DNA from: Actinomycetota bacterium
GTDB lineage: Bacteria; Actinomycetota; Actinomycetes; Nanopelagicales; Nanopelagicaceae
Direction of reading: 5' to 3'
DNA length: 15,207 bases
Assembly (NCBI GenBank): GCA_026392815.1
Contig: JAPLBI010000016.1
Coordinates: forward strand, 1-15,207
Positions 6,986 through 12,762 of this stretch are shown here, piece by piece. The notes under the pieces were generated by a model that was given only the letters and a program-made list of their open reading frames with translations, had not been told where the DNA came from and searched no databases. The position numbers and the translations under genes are program-made. The first letter of the stretch is position 1. Every line of letters starts with the position of its first letter.

Positions 6986-7015
6986 AGGCTAACGGTGGCC
7001 TATCAAGCAACTCAA
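6986..7015 (-). promoter_or_regulatory. Promoter of the NlpC/P60-pimB unit
   Basis: On the minus strand: -35 TTGAGT (7015-7010), an 18-base spacer, and -10 TAGCCT (6991-6986). The -10 ends 8 bases before ATG 6977, so the mRNA would be leaderless or have a 1-2 base leader. No Shine-Dalgarno precedes the ATG. Confidence 0.5.
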
Positions 7016-7059
7016 ACCGAAATAAGCGTGGCTGGCTGTGAATTTATTCTTATCTACGC

Positions 7060-7254
7060 TCAACCAGCGGAGTTATAGCGCAGCGGACGCACTAATCCGC
7101 GAGATGAGAGCAGATCAATCACCTCTGCCGTTGTATCAGGAATCTCGCAGGTTTCGTTTCGCTGATCGCTCTTTGGAGTTGATAGGAGAAAAGTCAGCAC
7201 GCAATCGTTGCAACCGATATCGCGAACTGCACATGAGTCACAGGTAATTATCAT
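7060..7254 (-). CDS. Small CxxC...CxxC protein (zinc-ribbon-like), actinobacterial hypothetical
   Basis: 64 residues from ATG 7254 (MIITCDSCAVRDIGC...). Two CxxC pairs, C5/C8 and C15/C18, with a 6-residue gap suggest a metal knuckle. A hydrophobic stretch (VLTFLL) follows, then an acidic helix (TAEVIDLLSSRGLVRPLRY). I recall similar short proteins opening with CxxCAVR...C.DCV next to NlpC/P60 genes in other actinobacteria, but cannot name the family. An upstream in-frame start at 7284 exists, but ATG 7254 has TACCGT exactly 7 bases before it and the product then begins directly with the conserved-looking part. The function is unknown; its position ahead of the cell-wall hydrolase gene hints at an envelope link. 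Its start is only 14 bases from the divergent reductase start. Confidence 0.7.
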   Translation of the reverse strand: MIITCDSCAVRDIGCNDCVLTFLLSTPKSDQRNETCEIPDTTAEVIDLLSSRGLVRPLRYNSAG

Positions 7255-7255
7255 G

Positions 7256-7260
7256 AAGGA
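7256..7260 (+). promoter_or_regulatory. Ribosome binding site deciding the GTG start of the reductase
   Basis: AAGGA, 8 bases before GTG 7269. It is one of only two clear Shine-Dalgarno signals among the window's gene starts. It supports GTG 7269 over the internal ATG at 7314 and implies a leadered transcript that starts inside the divergent small gene. Confidence 0.5.
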
Positions 7261-7261
7261 A

Positions 7262-7267
7262 ACGGTA
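7262..7267 (-). promoter_or_regulatory. -10 element, putative leaderless promoter of the CxxC gene
   Basis: TACCGT on the minus strand, 7 bases before ATG 7254; no convincing -35. It is interleaved with the ribosome binding site and start codon of the divergent reductase gene. Confidence 0.38.
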
Positions 7268-7268
7268 C

Positions 7269-7814
7269 GTGCCAGCACTGACATCTACTTTGCCGCGAGA
7301 TAGCCTTCCGACCATGGCTGTCTATGCAACTTTGGTGACCGGAAGCGATGGCTCAACGACCAAAGGCGGATCATCGCGCGCAATCACCAGCGGCGCTGAT
7401 CGCAGCGAATTTCTATCCCGCCGGCGCACGGCAGATTTCATCTTGATTGGTGGCAAAACCGCTCGCAGCGAGCCGTATCACCGCACCCCCGTGCCGGTCG
7501 TAATTGCCTCTCGTTCGATGGTTAACGCGCTTACTGCCAATCGAAATGCGCATTGGTGGAATTGCTCACCAAGTACGGCGCTAGATCGCGGCATAAAAAA
7601 GTTCGGCAGCAACGTTTTAGTGGAAGGCGGCGCAAACTTTATTTTCGACCTAATCAGCAGTCGCTCACTAGATGGAATCTATCTCAGCGTTACGCCAGAA
7701 AGTGGCGGCGAATCTAAAATTGATTATGACGAACTCCTTGCCAAGTTCTCAGAAGTTAGCAGTCGCGAAGTTGATGGAACGCAATTCTTTGAAGCGCGTA
7801 AATTAAAGATCTAG
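7269..7814 (+). CDS. Compact RibD-C/DHFR-like reductase (pyrimidine reductase family)
   Basis: 181 residues from GTG 7269. Family landmarks: the opening strand and loop VYATLVTGSDGSTT (about 18-31; 'SLDG'-like position), SGADRSEFLSRRRTADFILIGGKTARSEPY (the A-D-hhLxGxxTxxxE-P-Y pattern of RibD C-terminal domains), PVPVVIAS, and the late NADPH-site motif VLVEGGANFIFDLI followed by DGIYLSVTPESGG. The deaminase half of RibD is absent, so on its own it could only carry out the reductase step (5-amino-6-ribosylamino-pyrimidinedione 5'-phosphate to the ribitylamino product) or act as a DHFR-like reductase on another substrate. It is shorter than most stand-alone members I recall (about 220-260), mainly between PVVIAS and VLVEGG. 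Its stop shares CTAG with the convergent transporter gene. Confidence 0.78.
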   Translation: MPALTSTLPRDSLPTMAVYATLVTGSDGSTTKGGSSRAITSGADRSEFLSRRRTADFILIGGKTARSEPYHRTPVPVVIASRSMVNALTANRNAHWWNCSPSTALDRGIKKFGSNVLVEGGANFIFDLISSRSLDGIYLSVTPESGGESKIDYDELLAKFSEVSSREVDGTQFFEARKLKI

Positions 7815-8653
7815 AAGGCTGAAATTATGGCAACGCCAGCAACTGCGGCGGCGATTCCGATGTACTGCACTTTATGAAGTCGTTCATGTAAGAACTGGAA
7901 TGCAAGCAACGCGGTAAAGATCGGATAAAGCGCGCCAAGAACCATCGCAAGAGTTAAGTTGCCCTTTGTCGTTGCAACCCCCAAAAGTAAATTTGCTAAG
8001 AAATCTGCAACACCGATAAAGATCAAAATCGGGCTATGTTTAAAGCTCAAGCCGCCTAAAGTTTTATATCTAGCGAAGATTCCTAATGAAACGAATAAAG
8101 TTGTTAAGCGCATCATCACCATCGTCATAAGTGGGCTGCCCTGCGAACCAATCGCCATAAAGGTAAGTGCAGTACCGAAACCCCCTGCTGCGCCAAGTGC
8201 TAGAAACAGTGGCTTCAGCGGAAGTCCTTGAGAAATTTCTGGTCCACTCGCTAAGAAAGCGCCGACGATCGCAAGTGCAGCGCCAATACTTAAAATTAGA
8301 GAAAGGCGATCTCCTTTTACAAAGAAGGCATAGCCGACAGGAATCAAAGCGCTTAAACCGCTGATTGGAGAGACAACTCCCATGCGGCCAGTAGAAAGTC
8401 CCGCATATAAACAAATTAACCCTATATATCCAAGAACTCCTGCAAGGGCTCCAGGAATGAAATAACCATCAGGGCCAAATGCATCTGCAGAATAATCTCC
8501 AGTAACAATTACTAAACCAATTCCAAAAATTAATCCAATTGCTTGGGTTACTCCGAGCACTGCAATCGCGGGATGGCTCTTACTTAACTTGCCACCGTGA
8601 TAATCCGCAGTTCCCCAAAGAGCGCTTGAGAGAAGGGCTAAAAAAGTTGCCAT
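7811..8653 (-). CDS. EamA/DMT-superfamily membrane transporter
   Basis: 280 residues, about ten hydrophobic membrane segments in two five-helix halves: the first from residue 1 (MATFLALLSSALWGTADYHGGKL), the second from about residue 146 (LKPLFLALGAAGGFGTALTFM). Both halves start with the Trp/Gly-containing opening seen in EamA repeats (ALWGTADY and GGFGTALTF). Such proteins are inner-membrane carriers, mostly exporters of amino acids or metabolites; the substrate cannot be read from sequence. Basic residues fall mainly in short loops, and the C-terminus ends on the last helix. Start ATG 8653 has TACCCT 7 bases before it (leaderless geometry). It stands alone on the minus strand between the reductase (convergent) and DUF3000 (divergent). 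Confidence 0.88.
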   Translation of the reverse strand: MATFLALLSSALWGTADYHGGKLSKSHPAIAVLGVTQAIGLIFGIGLVIVTGDYSADAFGPDGYFIPGALAGVLGYIGLICLYAGLSTGRMGVVSPISGLSALIPVGYAFFVKGDRLSLILSIGAALAIVGAFLASGPEISQGLPLKPLFLALGAAGGFGTALTFMAIGSQGSPLMTMVMMRLTTLFVSLGIFARYKTLGGLSFKHSPILIFIGVADFLANLLLGVATTKGNLTLAMVLGALYPIFTALLAFQFLHERLHKVQYIGIAAAVAGVAIISAF

Positions 8654-8660
8654 GGGCTTA

Positions 8661-8666
8661 AGGGTA
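8661..8666 (-). promoter_or_regulatory. -10 element, putative leaderless promoter of the EamA gene
   Basis: TACCCT on the minus strand, 7 bases before ATG 8653. The surrounding bases closely resemble those before the NlpC gene (TAGCCT TAAACCC versus TACCCT TAAGCCC). The -35 is weak. Confidence 0.42.
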
Positions 8667-8722
8667 CACAGGCAAAAAGAGAGTAAGCGCCCTGCCTCCC
8701 ACTTAAATGCAGGTCCTATCTT

Positions 8723-8728
8723 TAGAAT
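8723..8728 (+). promoter_or_regulatory. -10 element, putative leaderless promoter of the DUF3000-rnd unit
   Basis: TAGAAT, a good -10 match, 6 bases before the GTG start at 8735. No clear -35 or Shine-Dalgarno. Confidence 0.48.
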
Positions 8729-8734
8729 TAACCA

Positions 8735-9316
8735 GTGGATTTAAACCAATTTAATCGCATGATCGAACATTTGCGTACCGCTACACCGCGCGCTGAGATC
8801 ATCTTGGAAGAAGTCCCCGCTCCACAAAAATTAGCAACTTACTCTTTTGCATTTACCGCAGATGTTTCAAATGGTTTGCTCGGCGATGATGAAGATGAGG
8901 TTGCATCAGGTCGCTTTGTTCTGCTGCATGAACCAGGCGGACAAGAGACCTGGGAAGGTGAATTCCGCTGCGTTACATTTTTAAGCGCAGATGTAGATGA
9001 GGCGATGCAAGATGATCCGCTTCTGCCTGAAGTTGGCTGGTCTTGGCTCCTAGATTCCCTTTCGGCAGCAGGTTGCGAATTCAACGCCCCAAGCGGAACT
9101 GTCACGCGCGTTTCCAGCGCATCATTTGGAAAACTTTCACCCCGTAATGATCAATCTGAAATCGAAATCCGCGCATCATGGAGTCCAATTATCAAAGAGA
9201 GTGCAGAGATGATTAAACATATCGAGGCTTGGTGCAATCTCCTTGGCGAAGTTGCCGGGCTTCCACCAATCGTCGAAGGCGTAGCGCCAATTTCTGCAGC
9301 ACGACGTCGCGTATAA
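8735..9316 (+). CDS. DUF3000 family protein
   Basis: 193 residues, starting with GTG. Recognised from the actinobacteria-specific DUF3000 pattern: ILEEVPAPQKLATYSFAFTADV (about 22-43), ASGRFVLLHEPGGQETWEGEFRCVTF (57-82), DDPLLPEVGWSWLLDSL and SGTVTRVSSASFG, with a C-terminal helix containing EAWCNLLGEVAGLPP. The molecular function is not known. It is mixed alpha/beta and soluble, without signal peptide or catalytic signature. It is followed after 9 bases by ribonuclease D, and this DUF3000-HRDC pair is a common actinobacterial arrangement as I recall it, so a shared operon is likely. The GTG start is fixed by the TAGAAT hexamer 6 bases upstream and by agreement with the usual N-terminus (FxRxIExLRxA). 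Confidence 0.9.
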   Translation: MDLNQFNRMIEHLRTATPRAEIILEEVPAPQKLATYSFAFTADVSNGLLGDDEDEVASGRFVLLHEPGGQETWEGEFRCVTFLSADVDEAMQDDPLLPEVGWSWLLDSLSAAGCEFNAPSGTVTRVSSASFGKLSPRNDQSEIEIRASWSPIIKESAEMIKHIEAWCNLLGEVAGLPPIVEGVAPISAARRRV

Positions 9317-9325
9317 AACTTATTT

Positions 9326-10639
9326 ATGAGTGAAGATATTTCAACTACTGAAGAAGAAGTCTCGGCAGCGCCAACCTCAGTTCCGCTTTTAGCTCCCGCT
9401 AATGGAATCCCACCGGTAGTTGATACTGACCAGAAATTTGCAGCCGCTCTTGTGCAGTTATCGGCAGGTCACGGGCCTTTTGCAGTCGATGCCGAACGAG
9501 CCTCCGGATATAAATACAGCGCCCGTGCTTATCTAATTCAGATCAAACGTGAAGGCGGCGGGCTTCACTTGATCGATCCGATTCCATTCGGCCCAAACCA
9601 TAAGTATTTTCAAGAGCTAAATACGCTTCTGCAGAGCGATGAAGTAATTTTGCACGCCAGTACTCAAGATCTTCCATGTTTGCGTGAACTTGGAATTAAC
9701 CCAAATCAACTCTTCGATACCGAACTCGGAGGGCGTATCGCAGGCCTGCCCCGAGTCGGACTTGGACCTTTGTTGGAATCACTTATGGAAGTCTCGCTCG
9801 CCAAAGAACATTCGGCAGTTGATTGGTCGCAGCGCCCTTTGCCCCAAGATTGGCTTAATTACGCCGCCCTTGATGTGGAACTTTTGATTGAACTTCGCAA
9901 CCAGATGTATGCAATTCTTGAGAGCTCAAAGAAGCTCAAGTGGGCGATAGAAGAATTCCAATCGATTATTGATGCACCTGCTCCCCCACCACGCGTTGAT
10001 CCTTGGCGTCGCACATCGGGAATGCATAAGATTAAAAAGCGCGATCAACTTGCAATCGTGCGAGCGCTCTGGACAGTCCGTGCCGAAATCGCTCAAGAAG
10101 TAGATATCGCACAAGGGCGCTTGTTATCTGATACCGCGATTGTTGAGATTGCAACGAAAGCTGTTGAAAAACCAATTAAGACGAAGAAAGATTTAGAGAA
10201 GGTTCTGCGCCCTATTGGTCTGCGAGCGCGTTGGTTTGAAAATACCGCCACCTGGATTAACGCCGTCACCGATGCCCTTGCCTTGCCCGAGAGCCAATGG
10301 CCACCGGTGCGCACCGATAGCGACTCACTGCCTCCGATAAAGATCTGGCGCGAACGCTTTCCTGAGAGATATGCCCCGCTTACCCATGCCAAGGCCAATA
10401 TTCAGTCAAAGGCTAATGAGTTGGTTATCCCATTTGAGAACTTGATTACCCCTGAATATGTCCGCCGGATCTGCTGGAACTCCCCTAAATCAGGCGTAGC
10501 AGCCGCCCTAGCCGATCTCGGGGCCCGTGGGTGGCAGATCGAGATAGTTGCTCCGATCTTGGAATCTGCCCTTTTAGAGACCGAACCTCTGGCGGTCGCT
10601 GAGAGTGAGCCTGAATCCGAGGCGCAGGCTCCAGAGTAG
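9326..10639 (+). CDS. rnd: Ribonuclease D-like 3'-5' exonuclease with HRDC domain
   Basis: 437 residues. The N-terminal 30 are disordered. The DEDDy exonuclease domain (about 30-205) shows D55 and E57 in FAVDAERAS, D115 in ASTQDLPCL, then FDTELGGRIAGL and the last-motif pair Y179/D183 in YAALDVELL. An HRDC domain follows (about 233-315), with IKKRDQLAIVRALWTVRAEIA at its start. The chain ends in a Glu/Ala/Pro-rich tail (EPLAVAESEPESEAQAPE). The enzyme should trim RNA 3' ends (tRNA or other stable RNA maturation) with two metal ions. It is longer than the E. coli enzyme (about 375) mainly through the tails and extra C-terminal domain (about 320-410) usual in actinobacteria. It sits 9 bases after DUF3000. 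A TATAAA at 9312-9317 could give a second promoter, but coupling is simpler. Confidence 0.92.
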   Translation: MSEDISTTEEEVSAAPTSVPLLAPANGIPPVVDTDQKFAAALVQLSAGHGPFAVDAERASGYKYSARAYLIQIKREGGGLHLIDPIPFGPNHKYFQELNTLLQSDEVILHASTQDLPCLRELGINPNQLFDTELGGRIAGLPRVGLGPLLESLMEVSLAKEHSAVDWSQRPLPQDWLNYAALDVELLIELRNQMYAILESSKKLKWAIEEFQSIIDAPAPPPRVDPWRRTSGMHKIKKRDQLAIVRALWTVRAEIAQEVDIAQGRLLSDTAIVEIATKAVEKPIKTKKDLEKVLRPIGLRARWFENTATWINAVTDALALPESQWPPVRTDSDSLPPIKIWRERFPERYAPLTHAKANIQSKANELVIPFENLITPEYVRRICWNSPKSGVAAALADLGARGWQIEIVAPILESALLETEPLAVAESEPESEAQAPE

Positions 10640-10649
10640 GTGTGATGAA

Positions 10650-10673
10650 TTACGCAACACTTAAGTTGCGTAA
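10650..10673. promoter_or_regulatory. Inverted repeat over the efeU -35, candidate operator
   Basis: Perfect 9-base arms TTACGCAAC (10650-10658) and GTTGCGTAA (10665-10673), with spacer ACTTAA. The right arm contains the -35 hexamer TTGCGT of the efeU promoter, so a bound dimer would block RNA polymerase. It does not match the DtxR/IdeR or Fur box patterns I know. It could also fold as a hairpin after rnd (stop at 10639), but no T-tract follows. Confidence 0.6.
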
Positions 10674-10694
10674 ATACGGGGGCCGTTCTAGATT
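10666..10694 (+). promoter_or_regulatory. Promoter of efeU
   Basis: -35 TTGCGT (10666-10671), 17-base spacer, -10 TAGATT (10689-10694). The -10 ends 6 bases before ATG 10701, so transcription would begin at or next to the start codon (leaderless). Best-formed promoter in the window. Confidence 0.62.
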
Positions 10695-10700
10695 TAGCCC

Positions 10701-11537
10701 ATGCTCAGCACATTCATTATCGCCCTACGCGAAGGCTTAGAAGCCGCGTTAATCGTCGGAATTCTCGTTGCCTACATCGTTCGCACAGATCGTCGCCATT
10801 TTCTTAAGCCGCTCTGGACCGGTGTTGCAGCCGCTCTAACCGCAACCTTTGCACTCGGTGCTTTTCTCTCTTTCACCTCAGCTGAATTATCCGATCGTGG
10901 TGAAGAACTATTTGCTGGCATCACATCTTTCATCGCAGTTGGACTTGTTACATGGATGGTCTTCTGGATGAAGCGCACAGCGCGCACACTTCGCAACGAG
11001 CTACATGGAAAAGTTGATACCGCACTCACTGGAGGCCCAATAAGCCTTGCTTTAGTGGCTTTTTTCGCTGTTGCCCGCGAAGGTTTAGAGACCGCGTTAT
11101 TTGTTTACACTAACTTTAAAACAGTCGGCGCTGCATCAACTGCAACAGTTGGTTTAGTTCTTGGGCTTACCTTGGCAGTTGTTCTTGGATATTTGATCTA
11201 CAACCGTTCTGTAAAATTAGATCTCTCAAAATTCTTCAAAGTTACGGGAGTTGCGCTAATCATCGTCGCAGCCGGCGTCTTGTCTTACGGCATCCATGAG
11301 TTCCAAGAACTTGGTTGGATTCCAGGCGTTGATGACTTCCTCTGGGATGTAACTCCTTGGATCGCAAAGGAATCAATCTTGGCCTCGCTCCTAAGCGGCA
11401 CCGTAGGCTTTGATACAACGACCTCCTTTATTCAATTTATCGCTTGGTCTGCCTATCTAGTAGCTGTCTTGGTCCCATACCTTTCAAAGGATAAGAGCCA
11501 GCAGAGCGCGCCTGTCGCCGAGCAGGTGAAGGCTTAA
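10701..11537 (+). CDS. efeU: FTR1/EfeU-family high-affinity iron permease
   Basis: 278 residues, about seven membrane helices, standard length. Both iron-binding REGLE motifs are present: REGLEA (10-15) in the first helix and REGLET (126-131) in the fourth, the hallmark of the OFeT (FTR1) family; an acidic GEEL pair follows at 67-70. It should carry iron across the cytoplasmic membrane. In E. coli and many actinobacteria EfeU works with periplasmic EfeO and the DyP peroxidase EfeB, but neither is next to it here: upstream is rnd, downstream the fadA remnant. The C-terminal tail is polar (KDKSQQSAPVAEQVKA). It has its own leaderless promoter with an inverted repeat over the -35, which suggests single-gene control, perhaps by metal. 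Start ATG 10701 puts the first REGLE motif at the expected residue 10. Confidence 0.92.
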   Translation: MLSTFIIALREGLEAALIVGILVAYIVRTDRRHFLKPLWTGVAAALTATFALGAFLSFTSAELSDRGEELFAGITSFIAVGLVTWMVFWMKRTARTLRNELHGKVDTALTGGPISLALVAFFAVAREGLETALFVYTNFKTVGAASTATVGLVLGLTLAVVLGYLIYNRSVKLDLSKFFKVTGVALIIVAAGVLSYGIHEFQELGWIPGVDDFLWDVTPWIAKESILASLLSGTVGFDTTTSFIQFIAWSAYLVAVLVPYLSKDKSQQSAPVAEQVKA

Positions 11538-11558
11538 CCTTTAGCCTGTTCCACTTTT

Positions 11559-11576
11559 GGCTACTGACCAGTAACC
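11559..11576. promoter_or_regulatory. Inverted repeat upstream of fadA-fadB, candidate operator
   Basis: Core TACTG-AC-CAGTA (11562-11573), extended by GG/CC at 11559-11560 and 11575-11576 with one mismatch. The compact 5-2-5 form resembles TetR-type fatty-acid-degradation operators of the TNACNGACCNGTNA kind as I recall them. It lies just ahead of a possible -10 (11583-11588). Confidence 0.5.
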
Positions 11577-11582
11577 TTTCTC

Positions 11583-11588
11583 TATAAG
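11583..11588 (+). promoter_or_regulatory. Possible -10 element of the fadA-fadB unit
   Basis: TATAAG after the inverted repeat. The best -35 candidate (TTGGCT at 11557-11562) is about 20 bases away, too far to be convincing. If used, the transcript would start near 11594 and carry a leader of about 50 bases, unlike the leaderless genes elsewhere in the window. Confidence 0.28.
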
Positions 11589-11593
11589 CCCGC

Positions 11594-11617
11594 GCTCGCC
11601 CTTTTCAGGGCAAGAGC
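11594..11617 (+). other. Stem-loop in the fadA leader
   Basis: GCTC GCCCT (11594-11602), loop TTTC, AGGGC (11607-11611), AA bulge, GAGC (11614-11617): 9 base pairs in all. It would sit at the very 5' end of the proposed transcript. It could stabilise the mRNA or be chance; it ends 30 bases before the ATG, so it does not hide the start. Confidence 0.35.
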
Positions 11618-11647
11618 AGTTGGGCGCTTAAGAGAAAGCAGTCGTAA

Positions 11648-12762
11648 ATGTCTCGCACCGTTGTCCTAGTTGATGCCGTTCGCACCCCATTCGGAAAAGC
11701 CGGAAGCATGTACTCCGGAACGCGCGCTGATGATTTGATGGTGCGCGCAATGCGCGGCCTACTTGAGCGAAATCCTAAAGTTTCTCCAGATGCGATTGAA
11801 GATGTAGCTATCGCAGCAGCAACGCAAACCGGCGATCAAGGTATGAACTTAGGTCGCAGCGCATCTCTTCTAGCGGGGTTACCAGTCACGGTTCCAGGTT
11901 ATTCAGTCGATCGTTGGTGTGCCGGCGCAATGACTTCGATGACGACCTTGGCCGGTGCAATTGCTATTGGATCAATCGATATCGCAATCGCTGGCGGCGT
12001 TGAACATATGGGAAATCATCCAATCGGTGATGGACTTGATCCCAATCCACGTTTTCTTGCAGAGCGCATCGTTGAACAAGATGCGCTCGCCATGGGTGCA
12101 ACCGCCGAACGTTTACATGATCGCTTTCCACAATTAACGAAAGAGCGCGCAGATCGTTATGCGTACAACTCACAGATGAAGACCGCAGCTGCATATGCTG
12201 CTGGAAAAATTCAACGCGATTTGATTCCAACTGCCGCACGTATTCCTGAGATGGGTTGGGGTATTGCAACAGTTGATGAACCACCACGTCCAACAACAAC
12301 TATGGAAGGCTTGGCAACGCTCAAGACGCCATTCCGCGCCGCCGGCCGCGTAACTCCAGGAAACTCATCAGGTTTAAATGATGGCGCAACCGCTGCGCTG
12401 CTTGCTAGCGAAGATAAAGCAAAAGAACTTGGGCTAACCATTAAAGCCAAGTTGGTTTCTTATGCATTTGCTGGTGTAGTATCGGCGCATTTGAAGTTAA
12501 CGAAGCATTTGCTGTTCAGGTAATTGCATTTCTTGATCACTTTGGAATTGCCGATGATGACCCTCGCGTTAATCCTTATGGCGGTGCGATTGCAGTAGGC
12601 CATCCATTGGCCTCTTCCGGAATCCGTCTAGCGCTCAACTTGGCGCGCGCCTTTGAAGAGCACCCAGAAGTGCGTTATGGACTTACAACAATGTGTATCG
12701 GACTTGGCATGGGCGGCACCGTTATTTGGGAGAACCCACACTTTTCAGGAGGATCAAAGTAA
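11648..12762 (+). pseudogene. fadA: Broken acetyl-CoA acyltransferase (thiolase) with internal deletion and frameshift
   Basis: The first frame (ATG 11648 to stop 12521-12523) reads as a good thiolase up to about residue 277 (...KLVSYAFAGV), including nucleophile C91 in DRWCAGAMTS and the GNSSGLNDGA motif. It then turns to unrelated residues (SAHLKLTKHLLFR). From 12481 the next frame continues the thiolase: IGAFEVNEAFAVQ (NEAF motif), GGAIAVGHPLASSG (catalytic His) and MCIGLGMGGT (second catalytic Cys), ending TAA 12760-12762 (93 residues). Compared with family members as I know them, about 26 codons plus one base (the GxGP substrate-loop segment) are missing at 12480/12481, roughly 79 bases. 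The first product alone lacks the catalytic His and second Cys, so it should be inactive. The repair frame ends one base into fadB (TAATG). Intact, it would cleave 3-ketoacyl-CoA with CoA. Assembly or sequencing error is a real alternative to true decay. Confidence 0.85.
12747..12752 (+). promoter_or_regulatory. Ribosome binding site of fadB
   Basis: AGGAGG, perfect Shine-Dalgarno, 9 bases before ATG 12762. It decides this start over the in-frame ATG at 12693, which lies inside the fadA tail and would add 23 unrelated residues. Confidence 0.8.

Noticed and set aside
7038..7247. Plus-strand 69-codon frame upstream of the reductase as a possible N-terminal part of that enzyme
   Set aside because: The residues do not resemble any RibD or deaminase motif, and the opposite strand holds the CxxC gene with a promoter-like signal and ordered Cys motif.
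8070..8414. Minus-strand 114-codon frame inside the EamA gene
   Set aside because: It is an out-of-phase shadow rich in Arg/Ser/Phe/Cys; the 280-residue membrane-protein frame explains the region.
10650..10673. Inverted repeat read as a Rho-independent terminator of rnd
   Set aside because: No T-tract follows, the arms overlap the -35 hexamer of efeU, and an operator explains the position better. Dual use cannot be excluded.
12473..12486. Programmed ribosomal frameshift as the explanation for the fadA break
   Set aside because: A slip would restore the frame but not the roughly 26 residues that seem to be missing, and there is no obvious slippery run at 12470-12481.
12693..12761. Upstream in-frame start of fadB at 12693
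   Set aside because: The added 23 residues are antiphase fadA tail (MYRTWHGRHRYLG...), while ATG 12762 has a perfect AGGAGG at 9-base spacing.
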